Positions 1 to 6,367 of a DNA stretch of 11,376 bases are shown here, one piece after another. The stretch's first letter is position 1; the number at the start of each line of letters is the position of its first letter. The notes below the pieces were generated by a model. It made no database searches. It was not told where the DNA came from and worked only from the letters and a program-made list of their open reading frames with translations. The position numbers and the translations under genes are program-made. This DNA comes from Bacteroides sp. UBA939 (lineage in GTDB: Bacteria; Bacteroidota; Bacteroidia; Bacteroidales; Bacteroidaceae). The stretch lies in the NCBI RefSeq assembly GCF_002293435.1, contig NZ_DBDF01000152.1, positions 5,439 through 16,814 on the forward strand, in the 5' to 3' direction.

Positions 1-4
1 ATTC

Positions 5-101
5 TTTAGACGCGGATGACGCAGATTTTTAAATGCTGCGCTACGTTATCCCATCCGGAAGATAAAATGAGATCCGTGTCATCGCGTTATCTGCGTCTAA
101 A
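5..101. repeat. Imperfect inverted repeat, about 100 bp, intergenic
   Basis: The left arm begins TTTAGACGCGGATGACGC at position 5. The right arm (81-101) reads TTTAGACGCAGATAACGC on the opposite strand, so 16 of the outer 18 positions match. The roughly 55 bases between the arms contain a partial echo (CGTTATC twice). Elements with this GACGC/GAT wording look familiar to me from Bacteroides intergenic regions, so a multicopy repeat is likely, but I cannot count copies here. It lies well upstream of the 371 gene and may belong to the end of a gene outside the window. Confidence 0.55.
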
Positions 102-223
102 AAATTATAGTATAAACTAATTATGAACATTGACCTATGAGAAATTATTGCTATTATAACCCCAAAGTGAACTGTTTGTTTAAAAATAAAAGATTTTTTA
201 TAGAAAGTATTTAGCAGAATTTT

Positions 224-255
224 AATGTATATCTGCGAATTAAGTTCTATATTTG
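224..255 (+). promoter_or_regulatory. Candidate Bacteroides-type promoter for the recA cluster
   Basis: TATATTTG at 248-255 is a perfect match to the Bacteroides -7 box TAnnTTTG. The -33 position is weak (AATG at 224-227, 20 nt upstream). Initiation near 262 would give a leader of roughly 110 nt before the 371 start codon. A second, poorer candidate (TATAATTTG, one base too long) lies near 344-352 and would give a very short leader. Confidence 0.4.
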
Positions 256-271
256 CTCCTAATTAAAAAGA

Positions 272-302
272 AGGTTCTCCTTTATTTCAATAAAAGAGAC
301 CT
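272..302 (+). promoter_or_regulatory. Bulged stem-loop in the recA-cluster leader
   Basis: AGGT (272-275) pairs with ACCT (299-302), CTC (277-279) with GAG (296-298), and TTTAT (281-285) with ATAAA (290-294). T276 is bulged, there is one C/A mismatch, and the loop is TTCA. Immediately downstream, TTTATTATAATAAA (304-317) is a perfect 14-bp palindrome. The pairing is read directly from the sequence. A role in attenuation, RNA stability or protein binding is inference. Confidence 0.4.
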
Positions 303-370
303 GTTTATTATAATAAATACAGTGTAATTCTTAGTTTATAATTTGTAACTTGTAATTGTAATTAATAGAA

Positions 371-1564
371 ATGGGTAAAGTTCTTATTATCGGTGCAGGC
401 GGCGTAGGTACAGTCGTTGCACATAAAGTGGCTCAAAATCCGGATGTATTTACTGAAGTCATGATTGCCAGTCGTACCAAATCCAAATGCGACGCTATTG
501 TAGAAGCAATCGGTAACCCCAACATTCAGACTGCACAGGTGGATGCCGACAATGTAGACGAACTGGTAACTCTATTTAATAGCTTTAAACCCGAAATTGT
601 CATAAACGTAGCACTCCCCTATCAGGATTTGACCATTATGGAAGCATGCCTCAAGAGCGGGGTTAACTATCTGGACACAGCCAACTATGAGCCGAAAGAC
701 GTGGCTCACTTTGAATACAGTTGGCAGTGGGCTTATAAAAAACGTTTTGAAGATGCCGGACTGACCGCTATCCTCGGCTGCGGTTTCGACCCGGGTGTAA
801 GTGGTATTTATACTGCATACGCCGCCAAGCATCATTTCGACGAGATACAATATCTGGATATTGTAGACTGCAATGCAGGTAATCATCACAAGGCGTTTGC
901 CACAAACTTCAACCCCGAAATCAACATCCGCGAAATCACCCAGAACGGACGTTATTATGAAGACGGCAAATGGGTAACTACCCAACCGTTGGAAATCCAT
1001 AAGGATTTGACTTATCCGAATATCGGACCGCGTGACTCATACTTATTATATCACGAAGAATTAGAGTCTCTGGTAAAGAACTTCCCTACCATCAAACGTG
1101 CACGTTTCTGGATGACTTTCGGGCAAGAGTATCTCACTCACTTGCGTGTCATTCAGAATATCGGCATGGCGCGTATAGACGAAGTAGACTACAACGGAGT
1201 AAAGATTGTCCCTCTTCAATTCTTGAAAGTCATATTACCCAACCCACAGGATTTAGGTGAAAACTATGAAGGTGAAACCTCTATCGGTTGCCGTATCCGT
1301 GGCTTGAAAGATGGTAAAGAACACACCTATTATATATATAACAATTGCAGCCACCAGGAAGCATACAAGGAAACGGGTATGCAGGGCGTAAGCTATACTA
1401 CCGGTGTTCCTGCCATGATAGGAGCCATGATGTTCCTTAAAGGCTTGTGGAAGCAGCCGGGCGTTTGGAATGTGGAAGAATTTAATCCCGATCCGTTCAT
1501 GGAACAACTCAACAAACAGGGTTTACCGTGGCACGAAGTATTTGACGAAAACTTAGAAATATAA
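371..1564 (+). CDS. Carboxynorspermidine/carboxyspermidine dehydrogenase (saccharopine dehydrogenase family)
   Basis: This 397-residue cytoplasmic protein opens with a Rossmann nucleotide-binding motif (GAGGVG, residues 8-13) directly after a short beta strand, as in the saccharopine dehydrogenase superfamily. Length and internal sequence (for example GCGFDPGVSG near residue 140) fit carboxynorspermidine dehydrogenases. In that family the enzyme reductively condenses aspartate semialdehyde with a diamine (putrescine or diaminopropane) using NADPH, giving the carboxylated polyamine that a separate decarboxylase converts to spermidine or norspermidine. Bacteroides is known to make spermidine by this route. 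The decarboxylase gene is not in the window. It is the first gene of a likely operon, with bcp starting 32 nt downstream. A true saccharopine (lysine) dehydrogenase is the main alternative and is less likely in this genus. Confidence 0.88.
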   Translation: MGKVLIIGAGGVGTVVAHKVAQNPDVFTEVMIASRTKSKCDAIVEAIGNPNIQTAQVDADNVDELVTLFNSFKPEIVINVALPYQDLTIMEACLKSGVNYLDTANYEPKDVAHFEYSWQWAYKKRFEDAGLTAILGCGFDPGVSGIYTAYAAKHHFDEIQYLDIVDCNAGNHHKAFATNFNPEINIREITQNGRYYEDGKWVTTQPLEIHKDLTYPNIGPRDSYLLYHEELESLVKNFPTIKRARFWMTFGQEYLTHLRVIQNIGMARIDEVDYNGVKIVPLQFLKVILPNPQDLGENYEGETSIGCRIRGLKDGKEHTYYIYNNCSHQEAYKETGMQGVSYTTGVPAMIGAMMFLKGLWKQPGVWNVEEFNPDPFMEQLNKQGLPWHEVFDENLEI

Positions 1565-1596
1565 ATCAAATAAAGATAATTCATAATTTAAAGAAT

Positions 1597-2043
1597 ATGC
1601 AAGTCGGAGATAAAGCGCCCCAAGTATTGGGAATCAATGAGCAAGGTGAAGAAATCCGCCTCAGCGACTATAAAGGAAAGAAAATTGTTCTCTATTTCTA
1701 TCCCAAAGATATGACTTCGGGCTGCACGGCACAAGCCTGCAACCTACGTGATAACTATTCGGAATTATGCAAAGCCGGTTATGAGGTTATCGGCGTAAGT
1801 GTGGATAACGAAAAGTCGCACCAAAAGTTTATAGAGAAAAATAACCTGCCCTTTACGTTGATTGCAGATACGGACAAGAAGCTCGTGGAGGAATTCGGAG
1901 TATGGGGTGAAAAAAGTATGTATGGACGCAAGTATATGGGAACTTTCCGCACCACCTTTATCATCAATCAAGAAGGAGTGATAGAGCGTATCATTACGCC
2001 TAAGGAAGTAAAAACCAAAGAGCATGCAGCACAAATCCTTTAA
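1597..2043 (+). CDS. bcp: Thioredoxin-dependent thiol peroxidase, Bcp/PrxQ type
   Basis: This 148-residue peroxiredoxin has the Bcp signature PKDMTSGCTAQAC (residues 36-48): Thr40, peroxidatic Cys43 and a likely resolving Cys48 five residues later, the atypical 2-Cys arrangement of E. coli Bcp. The conserved active-site Arg is Arg118 in the FRTTF strand. No signal peptide is present, so it is cytoplasmic. It reduces hydrogen peroxide and organic hydroperoxides using thioredoxin. Length is close to the family norm. It sits 32 nt after the dehydrogenase and 23 nt before recA, so co-transcription is very likely and peroxide removal is tied to DNA repair. The start is preceded by AT-rich sequence with no clear Shine-Dalgarno, normal for Bacteroides. 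Confidence 0.93.
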   Translation: MQVGDKAPQVLGINEQGEEIRLSDYKGKKIVLYFYPKDMTSGCTAQACNLRDNYSELCKAGYEVIGVSVDNEKSHQKFIEKNNLPFTLIADTDKKLVEEFGVWGEKSMYGRKYMGTFRTTFIINQEGVIERIITPKEVKTKEHAAQIL

Positions 2044-2066
2044 TTTAAAAATAGTAAGTAAGCAAT

Positions 2067-3104
2067 ATGGCTAAGAAAGACGAACTTAATTTTGAGAATG
2101 AGAAAAGTGTAGCGCCAAACGAAAAGTTGAAAGCGCTCCAAGTTGCCATGGATAAGATAGAAAAGAGCTTCGGTAAAGGTTCTATCATGAAAATGGGTAA
2201 TGAAAAGATAGAAGACGTGGAAGTAATATCCACCGGCTCCGTTGCCTTGAATGCGGCTTTAGGCGTTGGCGGTTATCCGCGTGGACGTATCATTGAAATC
2301 TATGGCCCGGAATCTTCCGGTAAAACAACATTAGCTATCCACGCTATTGCCGAAGCGCAGAAAGCCGGAGGTATCGCTGCATTCATTGATGCGGAACATG
2401 CTTTCGACCGTTTCTATGCCGCCAAACTGGGTGTGGATATAGACAATCTCTGGATTTCACAACCGGATAATGGCGAACAGGCTCTGGAAATCGCCGAGCA
2501 ACTGATACGTTCGTCTGCTATTGACATTATTGTGATAGACTCCGTGGCCGCCCTAACCCCAAAGGCTGAAATAGAAGGCGATATGGGCGAAAACAAGGTA
2601 GGCTTACAGGCCCGTCTGATGTCGCAAGCATTGCGTAAACTGACATCCGCTGTCAGCAAGACACGCACCACATGTATCTTTATCAACCAGCTACGCGAAA
2701 AAATCGGCGTAATGTTCGGTAGCCCCGAAACAACTACCGGTGGTAATGCATTGAAATTCTACGCATCGGTACGTTTGGATATCCGCCGTGCGCAACAGAT
2801 TAAAGATGGTGAGGAAGTGATTGGTAATCAGACGCGCGTAAAAGTAGTAAAAAACAAAGTAGCTCCTCCGTTCCGTAGAGCTGAGTTTGATATTATGTTT
2901 GGTGAAGGAATTTCACGTTCGGGAGAAATTATTGATTTGGGCGTCGAAATGAATATCGTCAAGAAGAGCGGTTCATGGTACAGTTACAACGATACTAAAC
3001 TTGGTCAAGGTCGTGATGCCGCCAAGCAAGTGATTGCCGACAATCCAGAACTGGCGGAAGAACTGTCAGCCCGTATTTTCGCTGAATTAAAGAAAGACAA
3101 ATAA
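2067..3104 (+). CDS. recA: Recombinase RecA
   Basis: This 345-residue RecA drives homologous strand exchange and stimulates repressor or mutagenesis-protein self-cleavage where those exist. Visible elements are Walker A GPESSGKTT (80-88), the catalytic glutamate region FIDAEHAFD (about 107-114), Walker B IIVIDS (154-159), the NQLREKIG switch with Gln208, and DNA-binding loop L2 (GVMFGSPETTTGG, 214-226) followed by NALKFYASVRLDIRR. The C-terminal tail is Lys/Glu-rich as expected. The protein is full length with no intein or insertion. No E. coli-type LexA box was seen directly in front of it, and the 23-nt gap to bcp argues that it is expressed mainly from the operon promoter upstream of 371. 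A strong hairpin terminator follows. Confidence 0.98.
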   Translation: MAKKDELNFENEKSVAPNEKLKALQVAMDKIEKSFGKGSIMKMGNEKIEDVEVISTGSVALNAALGVGGYPRGRIIEIYGPESSGKTTLAIHAIAEAQKAGGIAAFIDAEHAFDRFYAAKLGVDIDNLWISQPDNGEQALEIAEQLIRSSAIDIIVIDSVAALTPKAEIEGDMGENKVGLQARLMSQALRKLTSAVSKTRTTCIFINQLREKIGVMFGSPETTTGGNALKFYASVRLDIRRAQQIKDGEEVIGNQTRVKVVKNKVAPPFRRAEFDIMFGEGISRSGEIIDLGVEMNIVKKSGSWYSYNDTKLGQGRDAAKQVIADNPELAEELSARIFAELKKDK

Positions 3105-3139
3105 AGAGGATATATATCAGAAGCCGAAAAGACAATTAA

Positions 3140-3174
3140 AATACCCCTGCCGTAATTATTACAGCAGGGGTATT
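3140..3174. terminator. Bidirectional intrinsic-type terminator
   Basis: AATACCCCTGC (3140-3150) pairs perfectly with GCAGGGGTATT (3164-3174). The 13-nt loop can extend by a further GTAAT/ATTAC pairing. The right side is followed by CTTTTAG, and on the opposite strand the stem runs into TATTTTAATT. It lies between convergent recA and the DUF4252 gene, so it can stop transcription from both operons. Confidence 0.85.
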
Positions 3175-3246
3175 CTTTTAGAACCGGGTTTTGGCACACC
3201 CTTTTCTTCAACAAACGCTCTATCTACACATATCAGAAATCGGTGC

Positions 3247-3924
3247 TCATTCCAAATTTCCAAAATCAAAATTTTCCAAACGTGTTCCCAGCATCTCCAT
3301 ACTTTTCTCAAAACTTTCCTGAAACAATTTGTTATCCTTCAAATGTTCTAAGCCCTTCAGGTTTTCTAAGCCTTTCAGGTTTTCCATGACATTCGCATTC
3401 GCCAGGTTTAGTGCCCCACCTAATATATGATGCAAATTATTACCACCCGTATTCATACTCTGATACATCATAATATTCTGAATATCTTTCAAAGTCATTT
3501 CCCCTTCCAGATAAACAAACTTCAAACTTGCGGAGCCATCAATTATCATGATAAGTTCCTTAACCTTATCTCCCTTTCTGCTCATATAAAACTCCGAACT
3601 GGACACCGTTCCTTTTTGTTTCATGAGCAACTCATACTTGGACGATTGTACCAACGTGCGGAGGTCCTTGAGCATTTCTTTCTTTATATTATTATCCATA
3701 GTCGAAAGAATCTGCACACAATCCAGCTTTCCGGACACCTTTCCAATATAGACATCTTTAGTAAAAAGGTGCGAATTCATTTCAATCATAGCCTTGGAGA
3801 TATAAACGGAGGAGACTCCTTTCATATCATTGTAACTATTGAATATGTTTTTCTGCGCTTGGCAAAGCAGTGGCAGCAATAGCAACGCACCTGCTAATAG
3901 AATTTTACTAAATTTCATAATCAT
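3247..3924 (-). CDS. Secreted DUF4252-type protein of the sigma/anti-sigma operon
   Basis: This is a 225-residue protein of unknown function. Residues 1-22 form a signal peptide: lysine, then a hydrophobic run (ILLAGALLLLPLL), then CQAQ. Cleavage by signal peptidase I after CQA is likely; the Cys is not in a good lipobox. The mature part resembles the Bacteroidetes DUF4252 family, small envelope proteins often found beside ECF sigma factors; this assignment is from pattern recall. Near residues 183-197 the hexapeptide NLKGLE is repeated in tandem (NLKGLENLKGLEHLK). The start codon overlaps the upstream stop by one base (TAATG), implying translational coupling. A second ATG at 3918 is equally possible and does not change the signal peptide. 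It may be a target or a feedback sensor of the sigma pathway; that is inference. Confidence 0.72.
   Translation of the reverse strand: MIMKFSKILLAGALLLLPLLCQAQKNIFNSYNDMKGVSSVYISKAMIEMNSHLFTKDVYIGKVSGKLDCVQILSTMDNNIKKEMLKDLRTLVQSSKYELLMKQKGTVSSSEFYMSRKGDKVKELIMIIDGSASLKFVYLEGEMTLKDIQNIMMYQSMNTGGNNLHHILGGALNLANANVMENLKGLENLKGLEHLKDNKLFQESFEKSMEMLGTRLENFDFGNLE
3346..3381 (-). repeat. 18-bp tandem duplication inside the DUF4252 gene
   Basis: TTCTAAGCCCTTCAGGTT (3346-3363) is followed immediately by TTCTAAGCCTTTCAGGTT (3364-3381), with one difference. On the coding strand this is the in-frame hexapeptide pair NLKGLE-NLKGLE, with a degenerate third unit (HLKDNK) next to it. Confidence 0.85.
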
Positions 3925-4448
3925 TACCTTTGTATTTCTTGTTTAACTTCTTGATTCACTGTTATTATATCCAACTGGGTTTTCTCCACCTCACTCAATC
4001 CATTGTTCAAATTGGTGGAAACCTCCATTAATGTTGCTTGCAATACCCTGTAAGCTTGTTCCGGATCAGAAAAGGTATCCCGTGGTGGCGAGCATATATC
4101 CTTGTCCAAATTTCCCGTACCATATCCGATACCGATAAGCAATAGCACGGTGGCGGCAATACTTCCAATCCAGCGCCAGTTACGTTTGGACTTATTCCTG
4201 ATGAAGAAACGTTGTTCTTCTTCAGCTTTCTTATCAATCAGCAAGCTCAATTTATCCACCAATCCTGCAGGCACTTCCACTTCTTGATTCGCATCCTGAT
4301 AAAGGCTGAGAAAAATTTCTTTGTCTTTATGCAGATTCCCGGGCACTTCCGCAGTCCTGAAATAATCTTTCAATATCTCTTCCTGGCTCTCGGTAGTGTT
4401 CCCCTCGTAAAACTCGGCGAGCAGCCTTTCAATTTCCTCTACTTTCAT
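3924..4448 (-). CDS. Putative single-pass membrane anti-sigma factor
   Basis: This 174-residue protein has three parts: an acidic helical N-terminus (about 1-88) containing YFRTAEVPGNL, a basic stretch followed by one transmembrane helix at about 91-110 (WIGSIAATVLLLIGIGYG), and a polar C-terminal region of about 65 residues (DPEQAYRVLQATL onward) that should lie in the periplasm. This is the usual layout of anti-sigma factors that hold an ECF sigma factor at the membrane. The start at 4448 (MKVEEIERLL) was preferred because an in-frame ATG at 4523 would overlap the sigma gene by about 95 bases; even so it overlaps by 20 bases, indicating coupling. It lacks an obvious zinc-binding ZAS motif (HxxxCxxC) and a FecR-type extended periplasmic domain. 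The identity rests on topology and gene order. Confidence 0.78.
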   Translation of the reverse strand: MKVEEIERLLAEFYEGNTTESQEEILKDYFRTAEVPGNLHKDKEIFLSLYQDANQEVEVPAGLVDKLSLLIDKKAEEEQRFFIRNKSKRNWRWIGSIAATVLLLIGIGYGTGNLDKDICSPPRDTFSDPEQAYRVLQATLMEVSTNLNNGLSEVEKTQLDIITVNQEVKQEIQR

Positions 4449-4944
4449 AATTATTCCATTTTTTAAATTCCTCACGTATCTTTTTCCTCGCCCGAGATAG
4501 CAGTACGCGGACATTGGTAGCATTCAATCCGGTAACTTGTTCTATCTCTTCGTAAGAACAGCCTTTAACATCACGCAAACTCACAATCTGTTGCTGTTGT
4601 TCGGGTAAACGTGCAATGATATCTTTAACTTGTTGCACTTTATCCCGTTCTTCTATATTATCTATCAACAAAACGTCCTGTACGGCTGTCAGTTCAACGG
4701 TTTGTTTACTCAAAATATACTTTCCGGACCGGAGCAAGTCGAAACACATATTCTTTACCAAAGTAACGCTAAACGCTTCCGGGTTACTGATAACCGTCAA
4801 TCCTTCCCGCTTGTCCCACAGTTTCAGATAGGCTTCCTGCACCAAGTCCTCCGCGTCAGCCGCATTCTCCAATAAGCGATAGGCTACGCAGTACAGTTTG
4901 CGGTGATAGGGCAGAAACTCATTTTTAAAACTTTCAGCATCCAT
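4429..4944 (-). CDS. ECF-family RNA polymerase sigma-70 factor
   Basis: This 171-residue two-domain sigma factor has region 2 at about residues 10-75, with AADAEDLVQEAYLKLWDKR typical of the core-binding and -10-recognition helices. A short variable linker follows (about 76-104), then region 4 at about 105-160 (LPEQQQQIVSLRDVKGCSYEEIEQV), whose helix-turn-helix (about 130-150) reads the -35 element. There is no region 1.1 or region 3, so it is an extracytoplasmic-function sigma. It should direct RNA polymerase to envelope- or stress-response genes when released from the downstream anti-sigma protein. It heads the operon sigma, anti-sigma, DUF4252. An ECF-like promoter upstream suggests self-activation. 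The start at 4944 gives a complete region 2. Confidence 0.94.
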   Translation of the reverse strand: MDAESFKNEFLPYHRKLYCVAYRLLENAADAEDLVQEAYLKLWDKREGLTVISNPEAFSVTLVKNMCFDLLRSGKYILSKQTVELTAVQDVLLIDNIEERDKVQQVKDIIARLPEQQQQIVSLRDVKGCSYEEIEQVTGLNATNVRVLLSRARKKIREEFKKWNNYESRGN

Positions 4945-4993
4945 GCGTTTTTTCTGTATTTCAATCTTGTTTTTTTATTGTTTCTATTTGTTA

Positions 4994-5019
4994 GACGTGA
5001 CGGGGCGGAATTTTGTTAC
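4994..5019 (-). promoter_or_regulatory. ECF-type promoter for the sigma operon (GTAAC-N17-CGTC)
   Basis: On the minus strand GTAAC (5015-5019) is followed after exactly 17 bases by CGTC (4994-4997), then TAA. GTAAC/CGTC-like pairs with about 16-17 bp spacing are the general signature of ECF sigma promoters. The expected transcription start lies about 40 nt upstream of the sigma start codon. No TAnnTTTG housekeeping box was found in the same stretch. Recognition by this particular sigma factor is inference. Confidence 0.6.
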
Positions 5020-5083
5020 AAAGAAAACACATTTTAAGATATCCCGGAAAATCAAGCACATCGACACTTATTAAGGACAACTA

Positions 5084-5115
5084 TTTAGCAGTGTCGCTTA
5101 AAAAGCCTATTTTTG
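5084..5115 (+). promoter_or_regulatory. Candidate housekeeping promoter of the phosphoesterase gene
   Basis: TATTTTTG (5108-5115) fits TAnnTTTG perfectly. A weak -33 element TTTA (5084-5087) lies 20 nt upstream. Initiation near 5121 leaves a leader of about 20 nt before the ATG at 5144. The promoter points away from the ECF promoter in the same 199-nt intergenic region. Confidence 0.55.
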
Positions 5116-5143
5116 TACGGTAATAAAAATTCTCTGGCAATAT

Positions 5144-6268
5144 ATGTGGTCGTATTTACTATATGCTTATGCCGCCGGATGCACCTATTTGTTTGTCCGC
5201 GGTTGGCAATCGCTTGAAATATCAAGGCGTTGGCAGGTTTGGTTTACTGTGATATTTTGCCTAATGGCCTCATCGTTTGTGATTGTGCGGATGAAGCTGG
5301 TTTCGGAAGCATTGTATGATGCTTGTTATGCCCTTGGCTACATCATGTTAGCTGTTGTGCTGTACGGCTTCCTCATTTTGCTTGCCATTGACATTCTACG
5401 GATTGTCAGATGGATAGGTAAAATCCGGCCTGATATTATCTATCGGAATTACCGGAGAAGTAAAACCATCCTGTTTGGGACGGTTTGTCTGGCGCTTGCC
5501 TTCATTATCATATATGGTTATTGCAATGCACACTATCCGCGTGTAACCCAACTGACTATTCCCATAGATAAAAAAGCCGGGCAGCTTACTTCATTGCGAA
5601 TTGCAATGGCAAGCGATATTCACTTGGGGAATATACATGACCGCAAGACGTTGGCGCGAATAGTGAAAACGATTAATGACCAGCATCCGGATATTGTTCT
5701 GTTAGTTGGAGACGTATTCGACGGGAATCCTGAAACGGTAATCAAAAATGGGATGGGGATGGAATTCAACCATTTGAAGCCCAAATACGGTGTGTGTTTT
5801 GTTAATGGCAATCACGAGCGTATTCGCGGTGAAGAAAAAAGTAATATAGCCATTGATTATCTGGCTTCTCACGGAGTACAGCCTTTGCTTGATACAACAG
5901 TTTTAATTGACGGCAGTTTCTACATTGCCGGACGGAAAGACCGGTCAAGCCGTTCGCGAAAGACAATCCCCGAACTGCTGGAAGGAATAGACAAACAACT
6001 GCCTGTCATCCTGCTCGACCATCAGCCATACAACCTCAAAGAAGCGGAACAGGCAGGCATAGACCTGCAATTGTCAGGACATACGCATCATGGACAGATG
6101 TGGCCATTGAGTTACATCACGAGCGAAACATATGAACAGGATTGGGGATTTCTGCAAAAAGGTAAATCGTATTTTTATATATCCTGCGGTGTCGGAACGT
6201 GGGGACCGCCGATTCGCACAGCAGGATACTCGGAAGTGGTTGTCATTGATTTGAAATTTCAAAGTTGA
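5144..6268 (+). CDS. Membrane-anchored metallophosphoesterase (calcineurin-like)
   Basis: This 374-residue protein has about four N-terminal transmembrane helices (roughly residues 3-19, 32-48, 61-87 and 108-126), followed by a soluble calcineurin-like domain. All core metal-ligand motifs are present: DIH (Asp158, His160), GDVFD (Asp190), GNHE (Asn223, His224), LDHQP (His293) and GHTHHGQ (His313, His315), so a two-metal active site should be intact. With four N-terminal helices the catalytic domain would lie on the same side as the N-terminus, probably cytoplasmic. Relatives of this architecture include YkuE-type phosphoesterases and LpxG-type UDP-diacylglucosamine hydrolases. The substrate cannot be read from the sequence, so a lipid or cell-envelope phosphoester is only a guess. 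It is divergent from the sigma operon and appears monocistronic. Confidence 0.88.
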   Translation: MWSYLLYAYAAGCTYLFVRGWQSLEISRRWQVWFTVIFCLMASSFVIVRMKLVSEALYDACYALGYIMLAVVLYGFLILLAIDILRIVRWIGKIRPDIIYRNYRRSKTILFGTVCLALAFIIIYGYCNAHYPRVTQLTIPIDKKAGQLTSLRIAMASDIHLGNIHDRKTLARIVKTINDQHPDIVLLVGDVFDGNPETVIKNGMGMEFNHLKPKYGVCFVNGNHERIRGEEKSNIAIDYLASHGVQPLLDTTVLIDGSFYIAGRKDRSSRSRKTIPELLEGIDKQLPVILLDHQPYNLKEAEQAGIDLQLSGHTHHGQMWPLSYITSETYEQDWGFLQKGKSYFYISCGVGTWGPPIRTAGYSEVVVIDLKFQS

Positions 6269-6367
6269 GTTCCCTTCAAAAAGTGCACTTAAGCACTTTT
6301 ACCCCCTTTCAGAAGTATTTGTGTGGCATTAATTTCTGATAAAAAAGACTTTTTGAAGTAGACTCAA
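6265..6367. repeat. Long inverted repeat spanning a convergent gene junction
   Basis: Positions 6265-6284 and 6348-6367 are inverted copies matching at 17 of 20 positions: an inner run of 11 (CTTCAAAAAGT against ACTTTTTGAAG), three mismatches, then ACTCAA on the other strand. Each arm holds the stop codon of one of the two convergent genes. A shorter nested hairpin lies inside (6279-6300). It could be a large bidirectional terminator or a small MITE-like insertion. Confidence 0.6.
6279..6300. terminator. Terminator hairpin between convergent genes
   Basis: AAAAGTGC (6279-6286) pairs perfectly with GCACTTTT (6293-6300) around the 6-nt loop ACTTAA. The plus-strand stem ends in TTTT and the minus-strand stem in TTTTT, so it can serve both the phosphoesterase gene, 10 nt upstream, and the hydrolase transcript coming from the right. 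Confidence 0.65.

Larger units (their letters stand above)
102..370 (+). other. AT-rich gene-free leader upstream of the recA cluster
   Basis: No credible gene is present here; the longest + strand reading frame noticed is 25 codons (137-214). The region is strongly AT-rich. Its second half holds the candidate promoter, a bulged stem-loop and a palindrome, listed separately, so it is probably the promoter and 5' untranslated leader of the dehydrogenase-bcp-recA cluster. Confidence 0.5.

Noticed and set aside
137..214. A 25-codon + strand reading frame (MRNYCYYNPKV...) in the AT-rich leader
   Set aside because: It is very short, with no ribosome-binding sequence and no recognisable family. 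It lies upstream of the candidate promoter, and AT-rich DNA gives such frames by chance.
3427..3882. A 151-codon open frame antisense to the DUF4252 gene
   Set aside because: The opposite strand encodes a protein with a clear signal peptide that is translationally coupled to the anti-sigma gene. The antisense product is low in recognisable features.
4449..4523. An upstream start for the anti-sigma gene giving a 25-residue extension
   Set aside because: It would overlap the sigma gene's region 4 coding sequence by about 95 bases, and the added residues do not look like an anti-sigma N-terminus.
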